DNA from: Sedimentisphaerales bacterium
GTDB lineage: Bacteria; Planctomycetota; Phycisphaerae; Sedimentisphaerales; SM23-30
DNA: 7,959 bases
NCBI GenBank assembly: GCA_030634605.1
Contig: DAOWAK010000040.1
Coordinates: 1-7,959, forward strand
Reading direction: 5' to 3'
The position numbers were made by a program, and so were the translations under genes. Positions 1-5,347 of this stretch are shown here, piece by piece. Below the pieces are notes generated by a model. It saw only the letters and a list, made by a program, of their open reading frames with translations. It did no database searches and was not told the DNA's origin. Positions within the stretch are counted from its first letter, which is position 1, and every line of letters begins with the position of its first letter.

Positions 1-113
1 GCCAGATTGCGCAGTTCATGCTGGTACTTGGCGATTCCGAGTTGTCGGGCCTTCTCATAGAACTCGGCGTTTGGATCAAGTTCGACCCATACCTCGAACT
101 CCATTTGTTTCAC
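1..113 (-). CDS. Unrecognised protein, N-terminal part only (runs off window)
   Basis: The open frame runs off the left window edge, so only the N-terminal part is seen. A GTG at 113 and an ATG at 104 are the possible starts; no good Shine-Dalgarno sequence precedes either. From the ATG the product begins MEFEVWVELDPNAEFYEKAR, a soluble, charged, probably helical sequence with no signal peptide. Codon use (many C- or G-ending codons) looks like real coding sequence. The same frame stays open and protein-like upstream to 209, so the true start may lie further up and the 5' end may be damaged (see the 114-217 entry). I do not recognise the family. It lies 136 bases downstream of the 250-1617 oxidoreductase, on the same strand. 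Confidence 0.5.
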   Translation of the reverse strand, partial: MKQMEFEVWVELDPNAEFYEKARQLGIAKYQHELRNL

Positions 114-217
114 ATGAGATAGGAGGCACGAGTGTGCGAGTTCATACCCCTCTGCCAGATGGTAGAGGACGTCGAAGAACGGCTCCCCTATCTTTTTCAG
201 GGATCGCCGTTAAACAT
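114..217 (-). other. Coding-like upstream extension of the 1-113 frame, possible frameshifted 5' end
   Basis: The frame of the 1-113 gene is open up to 209, where it meets a TAA at 210-212. The extension reads like protein (it includes FFDVLYHLAEGYELAHS) with mostly C- or G-ending codons, yet offers no ATG, GTG or well-placed TTG start. An ATG at 217 opens a different frame, which reads MFNGDP and then stops. One extra C in the CCC run just before that TGA would join this ATG to the long frame. This may be a true frameshift mutation, a sequence error, or chance. The ATG also sits in an imperfect hairpin (207-226, one bulged base). Confidence 0.35.
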
Positions 218-249
218 CTTAACCGGGAGCGTGTCGGCGTGATTTACAA

Positions 250-1617
250 TCAAATCTTGAAATCTTCCGGCTTGAAGTCCAGTTGCTTTTTGGCGGCCAC
301 CGCGTCGTTGACCTTGAGCACCATCACCGCGGTTTCATAACCAATTTCCGCCGGGCAGTTCAGTTTTTCTTTGCCGCGAACCGCGTTGAAGAAGTTCTCC
401 AGGTGCGGCTGATGGTAAGGCACATCCATGGTAACCTTCAAATCATATTTGGGCGGCGTGGGTGATGGCTCGACATTCAGAACAGTATCATTCTGTTCAG
501 GTTCAGGTTCAGGTTTGGGTTTGGGTTCCTCCTCGGGCGGTGCCGAAACGATGTCGGCTTTGACATACTTTTCCCACTCCTTAGATTCTACCCAGCCTTC
601 GCGATAGACACTGCCGCGACCTTCGGCTTCGGAAATCTCCAGCGTGCCTTGATCGCCCATAAAGTGTTCAAAATAGCCCCCGTTGCTGTTAGTGGTACCG
701 GTCCTGTAAGAGGCTCGTACTATTCCGTTCTTGGTCTCAAATTCATAGATCGCTATCACATTGTCATACCATTCGTGATCGGTCCAGTAATCCACCCCGC
801 CTGAAGCCATTACCGACCGGGGATGCGCATCGAGGAACCAACTGTAAATATCAATCTGGTGCGAGCCCAGATCCACTATCGGTCCGCCGCCTTTTCCCTT
901 ATACCACCGCCAGTTGCGAAACTGCTTCATCGACTCAAAGCCGAACTCTTTCAGCTTGGTTTCGTCGATGTTATATCGCGGGTTCGTTTCCAAATCAATG
1001 CACGCCTGCTTCGAGCGGTTCCACTGGCCGTTAACCGTGGTAATCTGCCCGATCATGCCTGTTTCCTTGATAACCTTATCGTAACAATACTTATAGCGGG
1101 GATTACTACGCCGCTGATGGCCGATCTGCAGCAACTTGCCTGAGGTCCGGGCAGCCTCTACCATTTTCCGGGCACCATCGAGCGTGTTGGACATCTCTTT
1201 TTCGCAATAAACATGCAGTCCCTTTTCCAGGCAGGCTATCGCGTGCTCACTGTGCCAGAAATCCGGAGTCGCCACTATTACCGCATCCAGATCTTCCTTA
1301 TCCAGCATCTTGCGATAGTCTTCATAGCCATTTACCTCGTGCTTCTGTCGTTTGAGCAGGCGAACCATACGCTTTTGATTGTATTTGGTCCAGATATCGC
1401 AAACTGCCTTAAACCTGATCCCGGAATTGGGAATCTTCAGCATGGCATCCAACAGCGTCTGCCCCTGTGCCCCGGCACCCAGGATCGCTACGTTAATATC
1501 ATCAACCTTACCACCTGCACTCTGGCCGAACACCACCGGCGTAATCGCCAGACTCGCCCCGGCTGCAGCTGTGGTATGCAAAAATTCCCGACGACTCAAA
1601 CCTTTACTTTCCGACAT
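250..1617 (-). CDS. Tat-exported Gfo/Idh/MocA family NAD(P)-dependent oxidoreductase
   Basis: A 455-residue sugar dehydrogenase-type protein. Residues 7-32 form a Tat signal (LSRREFLH, then a hydrophobic stretch), so it should be exported folded with its cofactor. A Rossmann fold follows, with the dinucleotide motif GAGAQG at 47-52. The usual EKP motif reads EKE at 139-141: the catalytic Lys140 is kept but the proline is replaced. The C-terminal domain contains GGGPIVDLGSHQID (243-256), with Asp249 and His253 in the usual active-site positions. Residues about 360-390 form a Pro/Glu/Lys-rich insertion that looks like a flexible linker. The ATG at 1617 is supported by GGAG at 1625-1628. The gene lies 162 bases after the DUF1080 remnant, and a motif at 1637-1669 recurs upstream of the TIM-barrel gene. 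The family is clear; the substrate cannot be read from sequence, although a sugar or glycoside is most likely. Confidence 0.93.
   Translation of the reverse strand: MSESKGLSRREFLHTTAAAGASLAITPVVFGQSAGGKVDDINVAILGAGAQGQTLLDAMLKIPNSGIRFKAVCDIWTKYNQKRMVRLLKRQKHEVNGYEDYRKMLDKEDLDAVIVATPDFWHSEHAIACLEKGLHVYCEKEMSNTLDGARKMVEAARTSGKLLQIGHQRRSNPRYKYCYDKVIKETGMIGQITTVNGQWNRSKQACIDLETNPRYNIDETKLKEFGFESMKQFRNWRWYKGKGGGPIVDLGSHQIDIYSWFLDAHPRSVMASGGVDYWTDHEWYDNVIAIYEFETKNGIVRASYRTGTTNSNGGYFEHFMGDQGTLEISEAEGRGSVYREGWVESKEWEKYVKADIVSAPPEEEPKPKPEPEPEQNDTVLNVEPSPTPPKYDLKVTMDVPYHQPHLENFFNAVRGKEKLNCPAEIGYETAVMVLKVNDAVAAKKQLDFKPEDFKI
496..525 (-). repeat. Hexanucleotide tandem repeat encoding a Pro/Glu/Lys linker
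   Basis: On the plus strand three copies of TTCAGG (496-513) are followed by two of TTTGGG (514-525). On the coding strand they encode the alternating Pro-Lys and Pro-Glu run PKPKPEPEPE of the oxidoreductase. The two hexamer types differ at two positions, as expected of a repeat that grew by slippage and then diverged. Its length is a multiple of three, so copy-number change would leave the reading frame intact. Confidence 0.8.
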
Positions 1618-1636
1618 AACATTTCTCCAGTAATTT

Positions 1637-1669
1637 GTAGTTTTACGTTACTTTAATTACCTGCCAGAA
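1637..1669 (-). promoter_or_regulatory. Putative regulatory motif, copy A (upstream of the 250-1617 oxidoreductase)
   Basis: On the minus strand this segment has the core AATTAAAGTAACGTAAAACT (1639-1658). A second copy at 2936-2968 matches 18 of these 20 bases and 25 of the 33 in total, including an unbroken ACGTAAAACT. Copy A ends about 20 bases upstream of the ATG at 1617, just above the Shine-Dalgarno sequence. Both copies are in the same orientation upstream of functionally related genes, which suggests a shared operator, activator site or promoter element. The regulator is unknown. Confidence 0.4.
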
Positions 1670-1779
1670 TTTGCTGTTTCATTCCAACTGGGTATTTTCA
1701 CATTATTTTGCTGATTTGGCAAGGATAATCGGCCACAGCCAAGGCCTGAAATCACCTTAAATCGTTAATGGTAAACAGC

Positions 1780-1947
1780 TTAAGAGCCGAACGCGATTTC
1801 ATCCCGCCGCCGTTTCACCTTATATACAACGCCAGTGCCTTCCCCTGTGTGGCTGGAATTCAAAGCCTGAGTCCAGATGTTACGAAATTGCACCTTGTCG
1901 GAATGATCCTGCAGAAACAGCCCGCCTATCCGCGTAAATTCTCCCTC
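1780..1947 (-). pseudogene. C-terminal remnant of a DUF1080 (3-keto-disaccharide hydrolase) domain
   Basis: From 1947 down to a TAA at 1780-1782, one minus frame encodes about 55 residues beginning EGEFTRIGGLFLQDHSDKVQ and then FRNIWTQAL. This closely resembles the end of PF06439 (DUF1080) domains, whose last strand commonly reads like LQDHGxxVxFRNI. That family, renamed 3-keto-disaccharide hydrolase, usually has a domain of about 180-200 residues; here only the last 30 or so remain, followed by a basic tail. The remnant starts at the stop codon of the TIM-barrel gene (TGA, 1946-1948) in a different frame. The upstream open part of this frame, up to 2016, is only a shadow of that gene. It has no usable start of its own. 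A deletion that removed most of a DUF1080 gene or fused domain is the simplest explanation. Confidence 0.72.
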
Positions 1948-2827
1948 AGTCGCTGGGTTTGAGCTTGCCCGCCACTTCGTTGAAATACTCCACACACTTG
2001 CGGATTTCCGGAACACTGTTCATCCAGTTGTGTTCGTACTCGATCGAAAACACACCCTGAAACTTCTGACGATGTATCTCGGCCAGCAGCGCCTTGGCAT
2101 CCGCCTTGCCCGTGCCCCAGGGCATATCGTGAGCATCGCATTTGCCAAATTCGTTGAGATCTTTGAAATGAAAACTGATAATCCGCCCTTCGAGCATCTT
2201 CAGTCCCTCCAGCGGTTTGACCCCGCTGCGCATCCAGTGGCCGGTGTCCACGCACGCCCCGATCCACTTGCTGCGGCCCTGGACCACTTCCAGCACCTTT
2301 TTCGGATTCCAGTAATGGCTCGGCGCCGGGTGGTTATGAATCGCCACTTTAATTTTGTACTCCTGGCAGAGCCTGTCGATCAGCTCGAACGCATCCTCCG
2401 GCGGCTCCGAAACGATGGTCTCGATCCCCATATCTTTGGCAAAATCAAAAACCTTCCGGCATTCTTTCTCGTTATTCGGCAGTCCCACCACGCCGTAATT
2501 CACCAGCTTCACTCCCACCGCCTTGAGCTTCTGTTTAACCAGTTGGCGATGCTCCGGCTTCATAGTATGGATCAGCTTAACCTTCGCGTCCTTCTTATAC
2601 AACGTCTGGCCCGGATACGCCTCGATACAATCCAGCCCCAGCGATGCGACCTTGTCCACCGCTTCAAAGAAAGTAAACCGGTTGAACGAATACGCCTGCA
2701 CCCCTAACCGCCAGCCGTCATAAACATTTGTCTGAGGACGCTCAGTTAAAGGAACTTTTTTCGCCATGGGACAACCGGACATTGCTAAAACCACCATTAA
2801 ACTGCCCGTTAGCATCAATTTACTCAT
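1946..2827 (-). CDS. TIM-barrel sugar isomerase/epimerase-like lipoprotein
   Basis: A 293-residue protein of the xylose-isomerase-like TIM-barrel superfamily (AP endonuclease family 2 fold). An N-terminal lipoprotein signal runs to Cys19 (LAMSGC), so it is probably anchored to a membrane on the outer side. Expected metal and active-site residues are visible: Glu141 (SEPPE), His164 and His166 (AIHNHP), Asp194 and His197 (VDTGH), His220 with FKD (220-223), and Glu263 (SIEYEH). Members act on sugars or keto-sugars; exported ones occur in clusters with Gfo/Idh/MocA and DUF1080 proteins, as here. The ATG at 2827 was preferred because GAGG at 2833-2836 lies 5 bases upstream and because it places the lipobox correctly. 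A farther ATG at 2869 would add 14 residues before the signal, without a good ribosome-binding site. The exact reaction is unknown; a 3-keto-sugar lyase or isomerase is possible. Confidence 0.9.
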   Translation of the reverse strand: MSKLMLTGSLMVVLAMSGCPMAKKVPLTERPQTNVYDGWRLGVQAYSFNRFTFFEAVDKVASLGLDCIEAYPGQTLYKKDAKVKLIHTMKPEHRQLVKQKLKAVGVKLVNYGVVGLPNNEKECRKVFDFAKDMGIETIVSEPPEDAFELIDRLCQEYKIKVAIHNHPAPSHYWNPKKVLEVVQGRSKWIGACVDTGHWMRSGVKPLEGLKMLEGRIISFHFKDLNEFGKCDAHDMPWGTGKADAKALLAEIHRQKFQGVFSIEYEHNWMNSVPEIRKCVEYFNEVAGKLKPSD

Positions 2828-2860
2828 GACATCCTCAAAAAAAATCTTTTGTACCAAAAG
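2828..2860 (-). promoter_or_regulatory. Leader hairpin, U8 run and Shine-Dalgarno of the TIM-barrel gene
   Basis: Just upstream of the start codon lie an AT-rich hairpin (CTTTTG 2846-2851, loop 2852-2854, CAAAAG 2855-2860), a run of eight Ts on the minus strand (2837-2844), and then GAGG (2833-2836). Hairpin plus U-run resembles a weak intrinsic terminator placed in the leader. The stem has only two G-C pairs, so strong termination is unlikely and the arrangement may be accidental. The Shine-Dalgarno assignment itself is more secure, and it decides the start at 2827. Confidence 0.35.
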
Positions 2861-2935
2861 TTCCAACATTTAATTTACTTCGAATCTCGATCTTTGGATT
2901 TTGAATTATGGGTACCTCTAATAATGTTAACTTTC

Positions 2936-2968
2936 GCAGTTTTACGTTTCGTTAATTGCACTCCAGCA
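2936..2968 (-). promoter_or_regulatory. Putative regulatory motif, copy B (upstream of the TIM-barrel gene)
   Basis: The minus-strand core AATTAACGAAACGTAAAACT (2938-2957) matches copy A at 18 of 20 positions, and a CTGG further upstream is shared as well. It ends about 110 bases before the ATG at 2827, much farther than copy A is from its gene. The different spacing fits a regulator-binding site better than a core promoter, unless transcript starts differ. No direct evidence of function exists in the sequence alone. Confidence 0.4.
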
Positions 2969-3087
2969 GGGTCTTTAGGACGGTTTTTAATAAAATGTGC
3001 TTTCGTAAAGTTCATCGAATCTGCTTAAAATTGTCGTCCGCTTGGCCAAAAAGGCCCTGCCGAACCGAAACCCAACCGAGCCACTCA

Positions 3088-3108
3088 AGAAAAAGTGCGA
3101 AACCGCAC
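3088..3108 (-). terminator. Probable intrinsic terminator after the GxxExxY gene
   Basis: On the minus strand a five-pair, GC-rich stem (GTGCG / CGCAC, 3108-3104 and 3099-3095) with loop GTTT is followed at once by TTTTTCTT (3094-3087). This fits a short rho-independent terminator about 100 bases past the GxxExxY stop. The plus strand has no T-run after the hairpin, so the signal is directional. The stem is short, hence moderate confidence. Confidence 0.5.
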
Positions 3109-3155
3109 ATAATTGCTTTTGCAGCGAACGAAGGGAGCGTCGGCAGCCCCACCGA

Positions 3156-3186
3156 GATCGCGGCGATCCGGTCCAGCGTAAGCTGG
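3156..3186. repeat. Two adjacent perfect stem-loops
   Basis: GATCGC (3156-3161), one G, and GCGATC (3163-3168) form a near-continuous palindrome. Five bases later CCAGC (3173-3177), GTAA and GCTGG (3182-3186) form a stem whose loop is GTAA, a GNRA tetraloop when read on the plus strand. They begin 18 bases beyond the GxxExxY stop. With the terminator hairpin they make a compact structured 3' region. They could belong to a dispersed repeat or a structured RNA; this cannot be decided from one copy. Confidence 0.4.
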
Positions 3187-3204
3187 TAATTGAATCCGCA
3201 GCTA

Positions 3205-3786
3205 TCAAAAATCCTTGTCCGCGTCATAACCCTTATTTTCCCATTCCTCTATCACCTCATCAGATGCATTCGAATCACCGCTGCCGGATGAATAATTTTC
3301 ATTCTCAGCCGGCGAAGAATCAGCATCTGCCGATGACTCCGTCTCTGCTGACGATTCATCATCTGTTGACGGCTCATCCCCTTCGAATTCCTTTTTATGA
3401 CCGGCCTTACGCGAATTCTCAAACATCCGCCGCTTGATCCCCACTCGTCTGCCAAAATTCAACACCAGCCCCACCTCAATATCCGTCGCCTTTAGATAAT
3501 TCACCAACTGGTTAGCGTCCGAGTCGTCAATCTCCTGCAATGCCATAATCTCCAGGATGACCAGATCATCGATAATCACGTCCGTAGTGTATTCGCCCAC
3601 CACCTGATCATCATAACGAATCTCCAGCTTGCGGCAGCGCTCAATCGTCAGGCCCAGCTTCTCCAGCTCGATCAGCAACGCGTTGCGATACACATCGGCA
3701 TCGTAGCCGTAACCCAAAGTGCGATGAATCGTGTGCGCCGCCCCAATAATCTTTTCCGTAATTTCTCCATGCATAAAATGAATCAT
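3205..3786 (-). CDS. GxxExxY family protein with degenerate active site and acidic tail
   Basis: A 193-residue protein whose first 125 residues match the GxxExxY (PDDEXK_3) family: EKIIGAAHTIHRTLG near the start, RYDDQVVGEYTTDVIID in the middle and QLVNYLKATDIEVGLVLNFG at 93-112. The fold is that of PD-(D/E)XK nucleases, but the biological role of the family is not established. Expected catalytic residues are altered: the signature Glu is Ala30 (GYDADVY, 27-33), and the ExK motif reads Glu79-Ile80-Met81, so its lysine is lost; Asp69 is kept. The family is usually about 120-140 residues; here a Ser/Asp/Glu-rich, probably disordered tail (about 134-193) is added. The start is the ATG at 3786; AGAGGA lies about 14 bases upstream, farther than ideal. 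It follows the 3841-5127 oxidoreductase by 54 bases and may be co-transcribed with it. Confidence 0.88.
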   Translation of the reverse strand: MIHFMHGEITEKIIGAAHTIHRTLGYGYDADVYRNALLIELEKLGLTIERCRKLEIRYDDQVVGEYTTDVIIDDLVILEIMALQEIDDSDANQLVNYLKATDIEVGLVLNFGRRVGIKRRMFENSRKAGHKKEFEGDEPSTDDESSAETESSADADSSPAENENYSSGSGDSNASDEVIEEWENKGYDADKDF

Positions 3787-3840
3787 AGCGCTTTGTGTTT
3801 CCTCTCTAACAGTGTAAAAAATTGATAAAATTGGATTTTT

Positions 3841-5127
3841 TTATAGCTTCCAGGACCCCCGATAAGACCTCTTCAGCATCCGGTCCGCCTGGGCATCTCC
3901 AATAAACCGCTCATTTTCCGGATCCCATTTCAACTTCCGACCTAATTGCATCGCAATGTTTCCCAGATGCCCCACCGATATCGACCGCTGGGCTACTTCC
4001 GGCGGTGTAATGGTTTGCCGGCGACTCTTCACGCACTCCAGAAAATTGCCAATGTGATCGTTGCTTTCATATAGATGAATTTCATTCGAAGCAATCTTCG
4101 AATCCTTCAGGTTTTCCGGATAAGTCCGCCAACCACTCCGATCGACATACACCCAACCGTCGGTGCCCTCAAAACGCGCCCCATTCGGATAATGTTGGCC
4201 GTCTCCCACGATCATCGTAAATCCCTGGGCGTATTTGCACACAAACCGATAATGAACCGCCGCGTTCCACAAACCATCTGCCGGATATTCACCTGCTCCT
4301 TCAATTTCCACAGGCCCGGACCGCTCGGTACCCATCCCCCAGTGAGCAATATCAATGTGATGCCCGGCCCAGTCGGTCAACTGCCCGCCCGAATAATCCA
4401 TTATCCAGCGAAAATTCCAGTGACAACGCTGCTTTGTGTAGGGCGACCACGGTGCCGGGCCCAGCCAAAAATCATAATCAAATCCGTCCGGGATCGGCAT
4501 CTCCGGCTGCGGGTTTATCAGGCGGCCCGTCGGCAGTCCCACCTTCACCGTGTGCACTTTGCCGATTCGACCGTTCCGAACCACCTCACATGCACGGCGA
4601 AAATGCCCCACCGATTTCTGCCAACTACCCGTCTGCCAGATAACACCGTAATGATTAACCGCATTGATAATCGCCCGACCCTCCGCAATCGTCCGGGCCA
4701 GCGGTTTTTCAGCATAAATATCCTTGCCGGCTCGAGCCGCAGCTATCGCGGGAATCGCGTGCCAGTGATCCGGCAGGGCAATGGAAACCATGTCGATATC
4801 GTCGCGGGCCAGAAGTTCACGGAAATCGTTATAAGTTTGGCAATCACTATTTTTGTATTGGCCGTCCACCAGCTGCTTGGCCCGGTCGCGATGCGCCTTG
4901 TCAACGTCGCAAACCGCCAGAACCTGCACATCAGGCTGCCCCAGAAAGCCACGCATATTTCCGGTACCCTGGCTACCAACCCCAATACAGCCCAGCGTCA
5001 GACGATTAGAAGCACCAGCCCGGCCGGATTGGCCCAAGGCGGTTGAGGTGATTATGCCGGGACCTGCCATTGCTGCACCGACGGCTCCTTTTAAGAATGT
5101 TCGCCGTGAGATTGACTTGATGTTCAT
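3841..5127 (-). CDS. Tat-exported Gfo/Idh/MocA family oxidoreductase
   Basis: A 428-residue protein with a twin-arginine signal (SRRTFLKG at 7-14, signal to about residue 33), a Rossmann domain with GVGSQG (49-54), and an intact EKP motif (140-142, within YAEKPLART), which supplies the catalytic lysine. The substrate domain has GGQLTDWAGHHIDI (247-260), where Asp252, His256 and His257 fall in the active-site motif. Length and C-terminal region (to about 428) resemble the large exported Gfo/Idh/MocA group common in planctomycetes. It is likely to oxidise or reduce a sugar or glycoside outside the cytoplasm using tightly bound NAD(P), as inferred from the Tat route. It differs clearly from the 250-1617 protein in motifs and has no linker, so the two are not a recent duplication. 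A GalNAc-releasing GH109-type activity is an alternative that cannot be excluded. Confidence 0.93.
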   Translation of the reverse strand: MNIKSISRRTFLKGAVGAAMAGPGIITSTALGQSGRAGASNRLTLGCIGVGSQGTGNMRGFLGQPDVQVLAVCDVDKAHRDRAKQLVDGQYKNSDCQTYNDFRELLARDDIDMVSIALPDHWHAIPAIAAARAGKDIYAEKPLARTIAEGRAIINAVNHYGVIWQTGSWQKSVGHFRRACEVVRNGRIGKVHTVKVGLPTGRLINPQPEMPIPDGFDYDFWLGPAPWSPYTKQRCHWNFRWIMDYSGGQLTDWAGHHIDIAHWGMGTERSGPVEIEGAGEYPADGLWNAAVHYRFVCKYAQGFTMIVGDGQHYPNGARFEGTDGWVYVDRSGWRTYPENLKDSKIASNEIHLYESNDHIGNFLECVKSRRQTITPPEVAQRSISVGHLGNIAMQLGRKLKWDPENERFIGDAQADRMLKRSYRGSWKL

Positions 5128-5131
5128 CGCG

Positions 5132-5138
5132 GATCACC
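5132..5138 (-). promoter_or_regulatory. Extended, shifted Shine-Dalgarno pairing for the 3841-5127 gene
   Basis: The minus strand reads GGTGATC four bases before the ATG at 5127. This lacks the common GGAGG core but matches the distal part of the 16S-complementary sequence AGGAGGTGATC, which would place the ribosome at normal spacing. It supports the chosen start. Confidence 0.4.
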
Positions 5139-5239
5139 AACCCCCGGTTATCACATTACCTTTCCTGTAAACCTGCCGATACACTGAAGCCGCCATTATC
5201 CATATTATCACAGACTTCGCAACTAATAATTTCAGCCCC

Positions 5240-5282
5240 ATCAGGTGTTCCAGGCCTGATTTCCCGGCCATTCCGTGCCGGG
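5240..5282. repeat. Pair of adjacent stem-loops in the spacer after the ClC gene
   Basis: ATCAGG (5240-5245) pairs with CCTGAT (5255-5260) around a 9-base loop, and two bases later CCCGGC (5263-5268) pairs with GCCGGG (5277-5282) around 8 bases. Neither has a T-run on either strand, so a normal intrinsic terminator is not supported. The GC-rich stretch CTCCGCTGCGCTCCG follows at 5285-5299. The pair lies 65 bases beyond the ClC stop and resembles the REP-type intergenic elements of other bacteria. It could also stabilise the 3' end of the ClC mRNA. Confidence 0.4.
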
Positions 5283-5347
5283 CTCTCCGCTGCGCTCCGT
5301 GTCGAATTTAGTGCTCAGGATTTCCCGTTTGCCTGGCTCAGGGTCGT

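Larger units (their letters stand above)
2828..3204. other. 377-base stretch without a convincing gene
   Basis: This separates the TIM-barrel gene from the GxxExxY gene. From low to high coordinates it holds the leader hairpin and U-run (2837-2860), regulatory motif copy B (2936-2968), a GGCC-AAAAA-GGCC hairpin (3044-3056), a terminator-like hairpin (3088-3108), and two further stem-loops (3156-3168 and 3173-3186). Several short frames are open on both strands here (for example 3012-3227 minus, 71 codons), but they overlap one another and the hairpins, and none shows a recognisable domain. I read it as the 3' end of the GxxExxY transcript followed by the control region of the TIM-barrel gene. 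Confidence 0.55.

Noticed and set aside
207..239. Hairpins between the 250-1617 oxidoreductase and the partial gene as a terminator
   Set aside because: Stems are short and bulged and no T-run follows on the minus strand.
71..340. Plus-strand frame of 89 codons from a TTG
   Set aside because: It runs across the minus-strand partial gene, the spacer and the end of the oxidoreductase, with no domain or ribosome-binding site.
1694..1722. Possible promoter on the minus strand: TTGCCA, 17 bases, GAAAAT
   Set aside because: The -10 box is poor and such pairs are easy to find in AT-rich spacers; the nearby shared motif is a better candidate control element.
1946..2016. Programmed frameshift joining the TIM-barrel protein to the DUF1080 tail
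   Set aside because: No slippery heptamer or downstream pseudoknot was seen at the stop, and the added segment would be only the end of a domain.
2030..2707. Plus-strand frame of 225 codons opposite the TIM-barrel gene
   Set aside because: Antisense shadow rich in His, Arg and Leu, without a ribosome-binding site or domain.
3156..3186. Group II intron or retroelement domain suggested by the GNRA stem-loop
   Set aside because: No reverse transcriptase and no larger intron architecture is present; one tetraloop is not enough.
3012..3227. Minus-strand frame of 71 codons with AAGGG close to its ATG and a hydrophobic stretch
   Set aside because: It overlaps the end of the GxxExxY gene, runs through several hairpins and a terminator-like structure, and has no recognisable family. 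A real small membrane protein is not excluded, but the structured-spacer reading explains more.
4075..5046. Plus-strand frame of 323 codons opposite the 3841-5127 oxidoreductase
   Set aside because: It lies wholly antisense to a gene with clear motifs from end to end, has no recognisable domain, and is explained by codon bias of the true gene.
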